A stretch of DNA of 43,865 bases, taken from JBIOHP01 sp044449065. Lineage in GTDB: Bacteria > Bacteroidota > Ignavibacteria > UBA10030 > SZUA-254. Location: contig JBIOHP010000031.1 of assembly GCA_044449065.1 (NCBI GenBank), positions 1 to 43,865 on the forward strand. Direction: 5' to 3'. The notes beneath the pieces are model-generated. The model did no database searches. It had not been told where the DNA came from and saw nothing but the letters and a program-made list of their open reading frames with translations. Positions 15,434 through 26,700 of this stretch are shown in pieces; position 1 is the stretch's first letter; the number at the start of each line of letters is the position of its first letter. The position numbers and the translations under genes were made by a program.

Positions 15434-16162
15434 TCAGAGCTTCTTCCATAACTTACGATCCCTTTTCCAGTCTCCCCAAACAAAGATGAGAACTGGTACC
15501 ATGTAAAAACAAGATTGATCAAGTGTTGGAGTTAAAGCTTCATAACTTTTTCTATGCAATGAATTATCGATTATTTTTTCTTCAGCATCGTCGGCGGAGA
15601 AAGAATGTTTTGCTTTAGTTATCACATTAGTGGCCGTATCAAAATCTATATAGTACCAATGAGTACTATCAGGTCGAATTTTAGCTAACATTCGAACAGT
15701 TTTTGCATCACATCGGATATATTTATCAAATCTTTGGTTGAGGTCTTTATTCTGAACATCCAAACCATACATAAATACCGTCATTATGATTCCTGCAATT
15801 TTAATTGCCGTTCTCCTATTGGAGGTATCGCTAAGAAATAATGCCGGAAATAATCCAGCAAGAAGTAATATATAAAAACCGCGCGTTTGCCAAATAAGGT
15901 TATCTTTATTTGAACTTTGGTTTATATGCAAGGTTTGTACCTGTAAAGTTAGGTTTGTTAAATGTTGGATTTGACTCTGGGATTGTTCAAGATTAAGATA
16001 ATCGGATTTTGTCGAATCCAGCCAGATATATGAATCATCTGATGATGCCTTAAATCGATTAACATAGAATCCAAGCAATATTAAGCCAATGATAATTAAT
16101 GTTCCCGTCCACTTTAAGATATACCAACGCATCGCGACTATTTTAGAGCCATACCAATACAT
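15434..16162 (-). CDS. Hypothetical membrane protein
   Basis: I recognise no family for this 242-aa protein. It has an N-terminal transmembrane helix (LIIIGLILLGFYV, near residues 22-34), a polar Gln/Ser-rich, possibly coiled-coil loop (about 45-88), then two closely spaced membrane segments (FYILLLAGLFPALFL and IKIAGIIMTVFMYGL). A soluble region rich in charged residues follows, and a last hydrophobic patch (SCFYMVPVLIFVW) lies before a basic tail (KRDRKLWKKL). An ATG 30 nt downstream (MRWYILKWTG) is an alternative start that gives a cleaner signal anchor. The gene is monocistronic between an upstream dyad at 16281 and the terminator at 15389. Confidence 0.6.
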   Translation of the reverse strand: MYWYGSKIVAMRWYILKWTGTLIIIGLILLGFYVNRFKASSDDSYIWLDSTKSDYLNLEQSQSQIQHLTNLTLQVQTLHINQSSNKDNLIWQTRGFYILLLAGLFPALFLSDTSNRRTAIKIAGIIMTVFMYGLDVQNKDLNQRFDKYIRCDAKTVRMLAKIRPDSTHWYYIDFDTATNVITKAKHSFSADDAEEKIIDNSLHRKSYEALTPTLDQSCFYMVPVLIFVWGDWKRDRKLWKKL

Positions 16163-16480
16163 GTACTATGCCTTTCTTGGCTTTTTACAAGGTTAAGATG
16201 TGGCACTTAACACCAATATTGATTACTGATTTAATCAGTTACAGGATTATACCGTGAATAGGTGGATTAAGTTTATATGTGTTCGAATAATGAATTATTC
16301 GAACCGAATCTTTAAATTACATTATTTTAATTGTTCGGAATGTACTGGTAATCATAAAGCATGTCAAATATTTAGATTAAGTACAACCAGACATCATTGC
16401 TATTTTTAAATTGAAGAGGAACTAATAAGATTTATATTGAATCCCTCTCCACGCAAAAATCATTATCTTTTTTCTGCATC
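16163..16480. other. Intergenic region with a long dyad
   Basis: This 318-bp AT-rich spacer lies between the end of the last large membrane-transferase gene and the small membrane-protein gene, both on the minus strand. The only clear structure is the perfect dyad at 16281-16304. No gene is visible. Confidence 0.45.
16281..16304. promoter_or_regulatory. 24-bp perfect dyad, operator- or hairpin-like
   Basis: GTTCGAATAA (16281-16290) and TTATTCGAAC (16295-16304) are perfect inverted repeats around a 4-nt TGAA spacer. It lies 119 bp upstream of the 242-aa gene and 177 bp downstream of the large gene's stop. The AT-rich stem without a U-tract argues for a protein-binding operator rather than a terminator. 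A partial echo (TTGTTCGGAATG) lies near 16330. Confidence 0.45.
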
Positions 16481-19400
16481 TTACCCCCCGTTCCTTCCAA
16501 GTCGCTTAGCATTCAACATATCTTTCAATACAATCAATTGCTTGCTTCCGGGATTGAGAAAAGCCACGCGGTCAATAAAAAGCTGGGCTTGATCGAGTTC
16601 GTCCGCGGCGATGAAGTTGGCGGCAGCAAGCGTGGAAAGTTTCTCTTCAAATCGCTTATTGAGTTCGCCGGCTCCGTTCTTTTGAACAGTTATAATTTGA
16701 CTGTACAATTTTGCGGCGTCGAGATTTTTTCCCGAATCGCTCAAGGTCGTCGCCCAATTCATCAGGCACTCCATATCCTGGGGGTCGCCGACGTACGTTC
16801 CGTTGTTTAATGATATGAGCACTTCCGATATATAATCGGAAAGAACTCTCTCATCATCGGGTTTTACCCGGTACAACATTCGCAACGCAGTAATCTGATC
16901 TTCCAACGTGCCACGATATTCCGCCAATTGCCCCATTAAGGAGAGCGTTTCAACGTGTTTGGGATCTATCTCAATACATTTTCGTAAACATTCATGCGTC
17001 ATCTGAAAATCTCCGATGAGAACCAGATCACGAAACCGAGCCATGTTGAGATAATTTTGAAACGATAATCCATATTTTTTATGATATTGACCGAAAAAGA
17101 GATTATTCCCCGAACTGGAAAATCGTTCATCAATGCTATCGGTAATGGTAACATCCGAGCCGGAAAAAAAAGCGAGCGGCGCCTGGAATTCAAGGAGCGG
17201 ACGTTTTTCCGTGTTAATTTCTCCCTGGCCGAAATATGAAGCCGTTTTCGCCTCGGTGGCGATTTGCGTAGATAAAAGCGTCGCGGCGTCAAATATGTTA
17301 ATCCGCGCGAAATCATTTGCAATGGAAGGAACGGCGAATTTACTCTGCATCATTTTGAAATCGGGAATTATGGGATCTTCCGACGCCATCACCAATAAGT
17401 CCGGATCGCTCATTTTCCAAACGGTTACATAGCGAAATGACCTGACGATGGTATTCAAAATGAGATTAAATACATCGTCATTCATTTCATAGGTATGGAA
17501 CCATTGCGCAAGCACGCCGCCCTTCCGCAGCCGGCTCTTACTTATTTCGAAAAATTCTTTCGAGAAGAGATTGCCGATGCCGGCGATCCAGGGATTGGAC
17601 GGCTCACTGATGATATAATCATATTTCTTGGGGGTTATTTTCATGTATGTGATAGCGTCGTCGACATAAATTTTCACGCGGGGATCCCGCGAGAAATTAT
17701 AGTTCGCTTCGTTAAAATAGGAATTGCATTCTACGACTTCGGGACATATCTCAACACAATCGAGGGATCGGAGCGGATGCGTCAACGCCGATCCGCATGT
17801 AATGCCGCTGCCGAGACCGATCACCAGCGCGTCGCCTGTATCCGGAACCATCATCAGCGGCGTTTGCCCCAGGAGTACCTGGGTGGCAAGATCGCCATGC
17901 GTGCTCGCATCGACTTTTCCGTTAATGACAAGGCAGCGTTGGTATGCTTTGCCCTTTTCGTTATCAGTAACAGCAACGTTCGCATTGACGCCTTCTTTAT
18001 ACCAGAGAATATGCTCATCCTTTGTTGCATCCTGTTTCATCGCATCGAATGATTCGTATTTTCTGGTGAACAATCCGCGAAACACTCCCATAATAGATAT
18101 TGTCTGATCCCACGATGGGTATTGAATACGGTATCCCGTTCCTATCACAACCAGAGCAAGCGCTATACCGACCCTCCATCGCATCGGAATTGTTCCGTCA
18201 ATAAAAATTATCGTCAACCCGAGCAATGCGTTAATTAAGACCCCGAATTCGATCGTCTGCTTAATCCCGAATTTAGGCATCAGCACCAATCCGGTAATCA
18301 TTGCCCCGATAACAGAACCGATGGTGTTGACCGAGAATATCCCGCCGATTGATTTGCCCAGCCACCGGATATCATTGCTCGCGATGCGGCTTGCAATGGG
18401 AAGAGACATACCGGATAAACTGGTGGGAATAATCATAATCAGAAAGCAAAAGACGAATTCATAGAAGAGAAACAACGGAAAATGGTCGGGTGTATTGGAG
18501 AGCAGCGATGCAATCTTGATAAGGTAGTACGGGAATCGCTCATAAAAAGGCAGCGTACAAATCATGAACACCGCCGTGCCGATCTGACACATCCCGAGTA
18601 AGGTTGTGATATTTTTAATTTTTTGAATCACACGCGACACAATCCAGCTCCCCAGCGTGATGCCGCTTATGAACGCGATTAACATGAGTGAAAATGAATA
18701 CGTCGACGATCCGAGGATATTGGAAAGCAACCGTATCCATGTAAGCTCATACAACATGGCGACGAATCCGGAAACGGTCGCGGTGAAAATTGCCAGGCGG
18801 ACGCCGGTCGGGGTAAAGACGGTCCCCGGTTCAACGCTACCGTTCTGCACCGGCTCTCTCTGCGTGGATCGCGGTTGTATTTTTTTGGAAACGAGAAGGG
18901 CCGTTGTACCGATTCCAATATTCAGAGCGGCTGCAATACCCAGCGCCCCATCAATTGAAAATAGCCGTATGAGAAAAAATCCGGCGAGCGCCGCGCCGAG
19001 CACAGCGCCTAAACTATTGATATAATATAATGTGGCGACGTCTCTTCCCGATGTTTCGATTGTTCTCGTGAGATACTTTGTTAAAATGGGAAGAGTGCCC
19101 CCCATAAAAAATGTGGGTACAATGAGCGTGATAAAACTCAGCAAGAATTTTAATGATAGGAGCAGCCATTGATCGGAAACAATATCCATCCGCACTGCGA
19201 AATGCACAAAGATTTTCTCACAGATGAGGATCAGGAACGGGTAGAAGATACAATACACCCCGACCGCTAATTCCAATACCCCGTACAAACGAAAAAGGTT
19301 CACCGCCCCATCGGCATATTTTCCCCAGTAATACGATCCGAGCGCAAGCCCGCCCATAAATGTTGCCAGGACGATCATGTTAGAATATGACGTGCTGCCG

Positions 19401-19513
19401 ATAAATAAATAAAGATACTTAGACCAGGTTACCTCGTAGATTAATCCGCTGATTCCGGAAAGGATAAACAGCAAAATAACGATAGCTCTAACTCTGGATA
19501 ACTGCATTGGCAT
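16481..19513 (-). CDS. Fused MFS-type membrane / SpeE-like / TPR protein, copy 6 (most divergent)
   Basis: I choose ATG 19513 (about 1010 aa) because MQLSRVRAIVILLFILSG aligns with the starts of the paralogues; TTG at 19537 would add eight residues. The membrane part consists of two homologous halves, beginning ILSGISGLIYEVTWSKYLY and SGFVAMLYELTWIRLLSNI. The SpeE-like domain has the SAM loop GLGSGITCG (about 566-574), VEICPEVVE, DDAITYMK and YDYIISEPSNPW, followed by the shared INTEKRPLLEFQAP segment and TPR-like helices to the end. Canonical aminopropyltransferases have D..D where this has E..N (SEPSNP), so polyamine synthesis is doubtful. The copy is separated from the other five by the oppositely oriented response regulator and probably has its own promoter. 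Confidence 0.85.
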   Translation of the reverse strand: MPMQLSRVRAIVILLFILSGISGLIYEVTWSKYLYLFIGSTSYSNMIVLATFMGGLALGSYYWGKYADGAVNLFRLYGVLELAVGVYCIFYPFLILICEKIFVHFAVRMDIVSDQWLLLSLKFLLSFITLIVPTFFMGGTLPILTKYLTRTIETSGRDVATLYYINSLGAVLGAALAGFFLIRLFSIDGALGIAAALNIGIGTTALLVSKKIQPRSTQREPVQNGSVEPGTVFTPTGVRLAIFTATVSGFVAMLYELTWIRLLSNILGSSTYSFSLMLIAFISGITLGSWIVSRVIQKIKNITTLLGMCQIGTAVFMICTLPFYERFPYYLIKIASLLSNTPDHFPLFLFYEFVFCFLIMIIPTSLSGMSLPIASRIASNDIRWLGKSIGGIFSVNTIGSVIGAMITGLVLMPKFGIKQTIEFGVLINALLGLTIIFIDGTIPMRWRVGIALALVVIGTGYRIQYPSWDQTISIMGVFRGLFTRKYESFDAMKQDATKDEHILWYKEGVNANVAVTDNEKGKAYQRCLVINGKVDASTHGDLATQVLLGQTPLMMVPDTGDALVIGLGSGITCGSALTHPLRSLDCVEICPEVVECNSYFNEANYNFSRDPRVKIYVDDAITYMKITPKKYDYIISEPSNPWIAGIGNLFSKEFFEISKSRLRKGGVLAQWFHTYEMNDDVFNLILNTIVRSFRYVTVWKMSDPDLLVMASEDPIIPDFKMMQSKFAVPSIANDFARINIFDAATLLSTQIATEAKTASYFGQGEINTEKRPLLEFQAPLAFFSGSDVTITDSIDERFSSSGNNLFFGQYHKKYGLSFQNYLNMARFRDLVLIGDFQMTHECLRKCIEIDPKHVETLSLMGQLAEYRGTLEDQITALRMLYRVKPDDERVLSDYISEVLISLNNGTYVGDPQDMECLMNWATTLSDSGKNLDAAKLYSQIITVQKNGAGELNKRFEEKLSTLAAANFIAADELDQAQLFIDRVAFLNPGSKQLIVLKDMLNAKRLGRNGG

Positions 19514-20055
19514 AGTGCGATCAGTGATTGAGTGCAATCATTTATGTTCCCTTAGGTACTAAAATTTATCACGAAGATTACCAGGACCTTCGGTTCACAT
19601 GTAAGGATAAAATTTAGCAAAAGATTAAAGTAAATCAAAAGAAAATTTTATCGAATTAATAAAATCGTATATTCGGTTCTCTCCCTGTCCGCTTTGATCG
19701 GGAATTGAAGAATCTCTTCGGTGCAAACAAGGTACGGGGTATCGTTATCATCAAAAATAGTCTACGGTCCTGCAGAACCGGTGGAATGATTCTCGACAAA
19801 AAATCTTCTTTAAAATATAATCATCCCCTTCCCATTTTATCCCAAAGCGACAACGTTGGATGTTCATCCTCTTATAGCGATTCGAATATCATGTAAGTCT
19901 ATGCCGGATAACAACTTACATGAATAGAAAGACATTAAGATGTCAGCGAGCGCTCAAATAACGTTGTGATAAATGCAATGTGATCTCTCGTACAAACGGG
20001 GTTGCCTTTTATCAAATATTTTGCAATATTTTCTTAACGATATAGGGGTTTTCAC
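19514..20055. other. Divergent intergenic region between copy 6 and the response regulator
   Basis: About 540 bp separate the minus-strand copy 6 from the plus-strand response regulator. A 63-codon open frame at 19705-19896 has no ribosome binding site or recognisable product, and I do not call it. Promoters for both divergent genes should be here. The part next to the regulator (about 20000-20050) is AT-rich. Confidence 0.45.
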
Positions 20056-20445
20056 ATGAACGGACTTCGTAAAAAGGTATTGCTCGTCGATGACGATAGA
20101 TTGCTCGTGATGTCTTTTAGAGATGTGATCAAAGTCGCGGGTTATGAACTTGAAACTGCCGCTATGGGAATGGAGGCATGGGAGAAACTACAAAAATTCT
20201 CCCCGCATATTGTTATTCTGGATATTGTCATTCCGGAAATGAGCGGTTTCGAGATTGCCCGGAAAATGAAATCTGACGCCAACCTGCGAAAAATCCCCAT
20301 CCTCATGCTGACGGGCTTACGATCGCCCTCCGACGCCACCGATGCAAAGCTGGCGGGCGCCGATGAGGTGCTCCTCAAACCGATAAACCCGGAGAAACTT
20401 TTAGAGCGCATCAAATTTCATATCAACAAAGCGAGCAGTACATAA
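20056..20445 (+). CDS. Single-domain response regulator (CheY-like receiver)
   Basis: The 129-aa protein is a complete receiver domain with no output domain. Acidic pocket residues Asp12-Asp14 (VDDDR), phospho-acceptor Asp56 (VILDIVIPEMSGFE), Thr86 (MLTG) and Lys108 (LLKP) are all present, so phosphorylation should work. Such stand-alone receivers act through protein partners or phosphorelays. No histidine kinase is in the window. The gene lies on the plus strand inside the otherwise minus-strand array, 108 bp from the end of copy 5 (convergent) and more than 500 bp from the start of copy 6 (divergent). It either inserted into the array or is the only local regulator of it; the sequence cannot tell which. 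Confidence 0.9.
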   Translation: MNGLRKKVLLVDDDRLLVMSFRDVIKVAGYELETAAMGMEAWEKLQKFSPHIVILDIVIPEMSGFEIARKMKSDANLRKIPILMLTGLRSPSDATDAKLAGADEVLLKPINPEKLLERIKFHINKASST

Positions 20446-20553
20446 TCAATCGGTTACGCTGTCCTCCTTCCATCCGTGCAGAATGCCGGCAGAGTTGTTC
20501 TGATTCCAATATTCATGTTATTTGTGAGTTCAAAATTCTTAATCGTAAATTTA

Positions 20554-23500
20554 TCAACGGTTAATATCCTGTCCTGACGCTCTATTTTTCTGTAATGTTA
20601 TTTGCCCGGTTAATTCCGGCAATTCCCTATTTTTGGGATTCATCTTCCTGACCATATTCAGAAATAGTTCCGCATTCTCAATATCTTTTGCCAGTAGAAA
20701 GTTCCGCGCCGCTGCGATAGACAGATTCTCTTCCATCCCTTTTGCAAGATCAAATTTACCCTTCTGAAACAAATCAATAACTTTTTGGAATATTTTTGCC
20801 GCATCGCCATAATAACCCGAATCACTGAAGCTCGCCGCCATTTTTAAAATATACCTCACATCCTGCGTATCCCTGATGCTGGATTCTTCAAACATCCTTT
20901 GCTGCAGCGCCTCCGTATAATACAACTTGAACTCTTTATTTTCGGGCTGGAGAACAAATAATTTTCTTAGCACCGTGAGATATTCATCTGCAATACCGAA
21001 TACCTGATCTAATTTCGATAACAACATTAGAGCATTCACATTATCCGGATTCATTGCCAGATATTTTTTCAAAATTACATACGTCATCCGGTTGCTGCCG
21101 GTTCCAGTTAAATATCGAAAACTCGCAATATTGAAATAGTTTTCCGCTGTTAATTTCCTTTTTCCCGCATATTGATCCCAAAAAAGCGGTCCACCGGAGG
21201 GTATGATCCGTTCATCGAGACTATCGATCATTGTTACAGATGCGTGAATAAAAAATGACAACGGCGCTAAATATTCGAGCAGTGGTTTTTTTTCCGTATT
21301 AACATCTCCCTCTCCGAAGAGTTCCGGCGGATTCATGTGAGAGGTGAGCTGGGTGGATAACAATGTTGGAACATCGAGGATTTTTATTCTTGCAAGTTCT
21401 CCTCTAATCGAAGCCCTGCCAAATTTTGTATCCAGCAAATTTCGGTCTAAAGGAATCGGATTGTCTGACGCTAATATCACAACATCGTATGGGAGAGTTC
21501 TCCATATGCTCACAAATTGAAAAGATTCCGACAATGTTCGCATGATGAGCTTAAAAATATCGTCGTTCATATCGTAGGTATGAAACCACTGAGCCAGCAC
21601 ACCGCCCTGCCGTAGATGACTCTTTGTTAAACTGAAGAATTCCCGTGTGAATAAATTTCCCACCCCGGCGATCCAGGGATTTGTGGGCTCGCTCATGATA
21701 TAATCGTATTTTTGGGAGGTCACCTTTAGATAGGTGATGGCGTCATCGATATATATTTTGACGCGCGGATCTTGCATAAAATGGTTGTTTTCATTCTCAA
21801 AGAAAGAATTGCATTCAACAACTTCGGAGCACAACTCGACGCAATCGAGAGAATGAATGGGATGTTGAAGCGCCGACCCGCAAGTAATACCGCTGCCAAG
21901 ACCGATCACCAATGCATCGCCATCATCGGGCACTATCATGAGAGGAATTTGCGCCAGAAGAATTTGCGTTCCAAGATCGCTTGCCGTGCTGGCATCGGCT
22001 TTACCATTAATAAACAAGGTCTTCTGATATCCGTCTTTGAAAGCGCCTTCGGTAACTGCAACATTTGCGTTCATTCCCTCCTTATACCAGAGAATTTTTA
22101 ACCCGGCGCTGAACCTGCTTTTTAAATCATCGAACGAGTTGAAATGATCTTGAAACAAGCATCTGAAAATACCGGTGATCGTTACCGATCTATCCCACGT
22201 TGGAAATTCGAGCCGATAACCGATGCTTATAACCACGATAAATACTGCAATACCGATCCTCCAGTAACGACTCAAACTCCCATCGTAATGAAGAATAAAG
22301 AATCCGAGTAAAATATTTATCGATACGCCCAACTCTATTGTTGTTTTCACTCCTAATTGCGGCATAAATAGTAAACCGGTCGCTAACGCTCCAACGACGG
22401 TTCCGATCGTATTGATCGAAAAAATTCCACCAACTGATTTCCCCAGCAGCCGGATGTCATTACTCGCGATCCGGCTTGCAATCGGCAACGACATACCCGA
22501 TAACGTAGTCGGGATAATCATGATCAGCAAACAGAAGAAGAACTCGCAAAAAAGAAAATAAGGAAAATGCGACGGAGTATTTGAAAAATACGTCGATAAT
22601 CGGAAAAGATAATACGGTAATCGTTCGTAGAAAGGCAGAGTTCCTATCATTGATATCGCTGTCCCGAGCTGGCAGAGCCCGAGAAATGACGTCAGGTTTT
22701 TTATCCTGCCGATAATGAGCGATACAATCCAGCTCCCCAAGGTTATCCCGCTGATAAACGCGATCAACATCAAAGAGAATGAATAGGTGGATGAACCGAG
22801 GATATTTGAGAGCAAACGCATCCAGGTGAGCTCGTAAATCATCGCTATGAATCCGGAACATGCCGCTGTGAGAATCGCCAGCCGAATCCTTAAGTGTGAA
22901 AAACTTTCAATTGGTTTAGGTGTGGATTTGATGCTCTGTATCTCTGGCACAAATTCGTTGCTCGTCTTTGTTGACATAAATAATGCAACCGAACCAACGC
23001 ATAGATTGAGCACAGCCGCAATCACTACTGCCCCATCTAATGAGTAGAGCCGGATCAGAAAGAATCCTGCCAAACCCGCCCCGATCACCGCCCCCGCACT
23101 GTTGATATAATATAAGATCGCTACGCCTTTTCCTGTGTCCCGTATTGTCCGCGTCAAATATTTCGTCAATACCGGCAATGTTCCACCCATGAAAAACGTC
23201 GGTATAATAAGCGTCGTAAAACTCAAGAGAAATTTTAAGAGGAGTAGAACAACCTGATCAGACGCAGCGTTGAGTCCCGTCGCTGCCGCGACGAATATTT
23301 TTTCACAAATTCCGATAATAACCGGGTAGAATAAGCAGTATATCCCGATAGCAAGTTCCAGCATGCCGTAGAGTTTCAATCTGTTTGGCGACAGATCGGC
23401 GTATTTTCCCCAGTAGTACGATCCGAGGGCAAGTCCTCCCATGAATGTTGCCAGCACAATCATGATAGAATATCCCGTGTTCCCGATGAAAAGGGAAAGA

Positions 23501-23592
23501 TATTTCGACCAGACGACTTCATAGATCAAGCCGCAGATCCCGGAAAGAATAAACAACACAATGACAATGAGTTTAATCGAGGTTGGTCGCAT
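20554..23592 (-). CDS. Fused MFS-type membrane / SpeE-like / TPR protein, copy 5
   Basis: The 1012-aa product begins MRPTSIKLIVIVLFILSG at an ATG. It has the two six-or-so-helix membrane halves (ICGLIYEVVWSKYLSLFIG; SGFIAMIYELTWMRLLSNI), a linker different from the other copies (EIQSIKSTPKPIESFSH), and the SpeE-like domain with GLGSGITCG, VELCSEVVE, DDAITYLK and YDYIMSEPTNPW. The TPR-like tail starts near 820 (KYLAMNPDNVNALMLLSKL). Spacing to the upstream copy is 141 bp, the largest gap in the operon, so it may have a separate promoter. In sequence it sits between the tight group of copies 1-4 and copy 6. The reaction is unknown; membrane localisation with a cytosolic SAM-type domain is the safest statement. 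Confidence 0.85.
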   Translation of the reverse strand: MRPTSIKLIVIVLFILSGICGLIYEVVWSKYLSLFIGNTGYSIMIVLATFMGGLALGSYYWGKYADLSPNRLKLYGMLELAIGIYCLFYPVIIGICEKIFVAAATGLNAASDQVVLLLLKFLLSFTTLIIPTFFMGGTLPVLTKYLTRTIRDTGKGVAILYYINSAGAVIGAGLAGFFLIRLYSLDGAVVIAAVLNLCVGSVALFMSTKTSNEFVPEIQSIKSTPKPIESFSHLRIRLAILTAACSGFIAMIYELTWMRLLSNILGSSTYSFSLMLIAFISGITLGSWIVSLIIGRIKNLTSFLGLCQLGTAISMIGTLPFYERLPYYLFRLSTYFSNTPSHFPYFLFCEFFFCLLIMIIPTTLSGMSLPIASRIASNDIRLLGKSVGGIFSINTIGTVVGALATGLLFMPQLGVKTTIELGVSINILLGFFILHYDGSLSRYWRIGIAVFIVVISIGYRLEFPTWDRSVTITGIFRCLFQDHFNSFDDLKSRFSAGLKILWYKEGMNANVAVTEGAFKDGYQKTLFINGKADASTASDLGTQILLAQIPLMIVPDDGDALVIGLGSGITCGSALQHPIHSLDCVELCSEVVECNSFFENENNHFMQDPRVKIYIDDAITYLKVTSQKYDYIMSEPTNPWIAGVGNLFTREFFSLTKSHLRQGGVLAQWFHTYDMNDDIFKLIMRTLSESFQFVSIWRTLPYDVVILASDNPIPLDRNLLDTKFGRASIRGELARIKILDVPTLLSTQLTSHMNPPELFGEGDVNTEKKPLLEYLAPLSFFIHASVTMIDSLDERIIPSGGPLFWDQYAGKRKLTAENYFNIASFRYLTGTGSNRMTYVILKKYLAMNPDNVNALMLLSKLDQVFGIADEYLTVLRKLFVLQPENKEFKLYYTEALQQRMFEESSIRDTQDVRYILKMAASFSDSGYYGDAAKIFQKVIDLFQKGKFDLAKGMEENLSIAAARNFLLAKDIENAELFLNMVRKMNPKNRELPELTGQITLQKNRASGQDINR

Positions 23593-23733
23593 GCTTGTAA
23601 TTATATGTTGTTACAATCGAATGTGGGAGGTGAACTTAAATTCAATCTTTCCGATATAGGACATGGATACGCAACAAATGTTCTCCGGTAATCAACAGGT
23701 TTTTCAAATATGTTATGATAATCATCAGATATA

Positions 23734-26700
23734 TTAAGAGTCGCTTTTTTTCTTGTCTAAAATTCCCCTCGTTAATATCGGAATTTGTTGGTTATTCGGA
23801 TTCAGCATTTTAAGGTGATCTACGAATTGAGAAGCGCCGTCAGTATCGTTCGCGAGAATACAATTTTGGGCGGCGAGGATGGACACCTGTTCTTCAAAAT
23901 CGCCCGTAATAGGTATTTTCTCCCGTTGTTGTAATTCTAAAATGTCCCTGTACATACTTACAGCTTCGCCATAGTATTGGCACGCGCCAAACGTTTCAGC
24001 AATACTCATAAAATAATTGAGCTTTTGGGGAGAAACGGGAGCGGATTGTTCTTTCACTAATTCGAGTTGTTTTGCAATAAATCCGGATATGGTCTGGGGA
24101 TCGCGCCGATATGCGATAAGTAAATGCCGGAGCGCATCCGCCCCCTCTTCTTTAAGGTTATACTTCGTCGTCAATTTAGATATCATGATGAGCGCATCGA
24201 TATTATCGGGCTGGAAAGTCAGGCATTTTTTTAACGCCGTATAAGTCATTTGATCATCGCCAAAATTCTGTAAATATCGAAATGCCGCTATGTTGAAATA
24301 GTTTTCGAATGTCAGGTCTCGTTCTGCTGCATATCGACTTGCAAAAAGATTCTCCCCGGATGGAAGAAACCGTTGATCAATACTATCAATCATCGTCATT
24401 TCGGCATGGGTGAACATCGAGATCGGCGCTCTTAGCTCGAGCAGGGGTCGTTTTTCCGTGTTGATCTCTCCATCGCCAAAAATACTTGTGGGGTTCATAT
24501 GAGAGATGATTTGTGTGGATAAGAGCGCGGGGAGATCGTGAATATTAATTCGGGCAAAATCTTCGGTAAGTGCTGGACGAGACATTTTGTTCTGCATCTC
24601 GTTAAAATCAACTTTTATGGGAAATTCAGAAGCCAGGATAAGCATATCGGCGTCGGAAACACGCCAGAAACTCATGTAAGGAAAAGATTTGGATAGCGTC
24701 CGTACTATGAGTTTGAGGATATCATTGTCCATATCGTACATCTGGAACCATTGCGCCAAAACCCCGCCCTGCCGTAAATGTTTTTTGGTCAACTCGAAAA
24801 ACTCTCTGGTAAAAAGATTCCCAACGCCGACTATCCAGGGATTAGTCGGTTCGTTGATAATGAAATCATACTTTTGGGGCGTTATTTTGAGGTATGTAAT
24901 CGCATCATCGATAAACACCCTTGCCCGCGGGTCCTGCATGAAATGATAGTTCTCTTCCGAAAAGAACGAATCACACTCAACAACCTCCGAACAAAGCTCT
25001 ACGCAATCAAGCGACCGCAGCGGATGACGCAGCGCTGAACCGCAGGTAATCCCGCTACCCATGCCAACAACGAGAACTTCACCTGTGTCCGGCCGCAGCA
25101 TGAGAGGAATTTGCCCGACAAGAATCTGTGGAGCCAGATCGGAGATCGTGCTCGCATCAGCTTTCCCGTTAATGATGAGACTTTTTTGAGTCCCTTCGTC
25201 GCTTTCTGATTCAGCAACCGCTACATTTGCATTGACGCCTTCTTTATACCAGAGAATTTTCCTGCCGACAGTTCTCCTATTTTTCAATTCGTCATACGAT
25301 GCGACATACTCCCTGAATAAGGTTCTAAATACACCGCTGGTTGAAATATAATTTTCCCAAGATGGATACTCGACCCGGTAACCGATGCTTATGAAAATCA
25401 CAACAACTGTTATACCGATCCTCCACTTGAGCGGCATACTGCCATCATAAAAGATAATTCCCAACCCAAGAAAAATATTCAATAGAACTCCTAACTCTAT
25501 GGTCAGTTTCACTCCAAACTGGGGCATCAACACCAGCCCCGTCAGTAGGGCGCCAAATACCGTGCCAATGGTGTTAATCGAAAAAATCCCTCCGATCGAT
25601 TTTCCAAGAAATCGTAGATCGTTACTCGCTAGCCGGCTCGCTATTGGCAGCGACATCCCCGATAAACTCGTCGGGATAATCATGATCAGGAAGCAGAACA
25701 GAAATTCACTCGCCAGGAAATAGGGAAAGTTCTCCGGTTTATTGGACATCAAAGTCGAAATTTTTATCAGATAATATGGCAACCTCTCGTAAAATGGCAG
25801 CGTGGCTATCATCGAAATGGCTGTACCGAGCTGGCAGAGCCCTAAAAATACCGTCAGGTTTTTTATCCTGCCGATGATCAGCGATACGATCCAGCTTCCC
25901 AGCGTTATCCCGCTGATAAATGCAATCAACATTAGTGTGAAGGAATACGTCGATGAACCCAAAATGTTAGCCAGCAACCTGGTCCACGTCAACTCATAGA
26001 TCATCGCGATAAAACCAGACATCACCGCCGTGATAATCGCTAACCGTACTGCCGAAGGAGTAGATGGTTGATCCGTTGAGACGTGAACTTCATCAGGATG
26101 AGTTTCTGACTCACTAACACCTTGAACCTTGCGGGCAACAATCAGCGCTATCGTTCCAATAAGCAGATTCAGCACAGCCGCTATCGCTACTGCACCATCG
26201 AGCGAGTAAAGCCGGATCAGAAGGAAACCCGCCAGCCCCGCCCCAATCACAGCGCCCAAACTGTTTATATAGTATAATGTCGCTACTCCTTTTCCTGCTT
26301 CCCGGATGGTCCGGGTTATAAATTTCGTCAATACGGGCAGTGTTCCACCCATGAAAAATGTCGGTATGATAAGCGTTGTGAAACTGAGGAGAAACTTTAA
26401 CATCAGAAGAACAACTTGATCGGATGACGCATCCAGTCCTGTCGCTATTGCAACAAAGATTTTCTCACAAATTCCGATAAGAAGCGGATAGAATAAGCAG
26501 TACACACCAATCGCAAGCTCCAGCATGCCGTAGAGTTTCAATCTGTTTGGGGACCGGTCGGCGTATTTTCCCCAGTAATACGATCCGAGGGCGAGTCCGC
26601 CCATGAAGGTCGCCAGCACAATCATGATGGAATATGCCGTGTTCCCGATAAAGAGGGAGAGATATTTTGACCAGGCGACTTCGTAAATCAAACCGCATAT

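Noticed and set aside
19705..19896. Plus-strand frame of 63 codons between copy 6 and the response regulator
   Set aside because: No ribosome binding site and no protein-like composition or motif.
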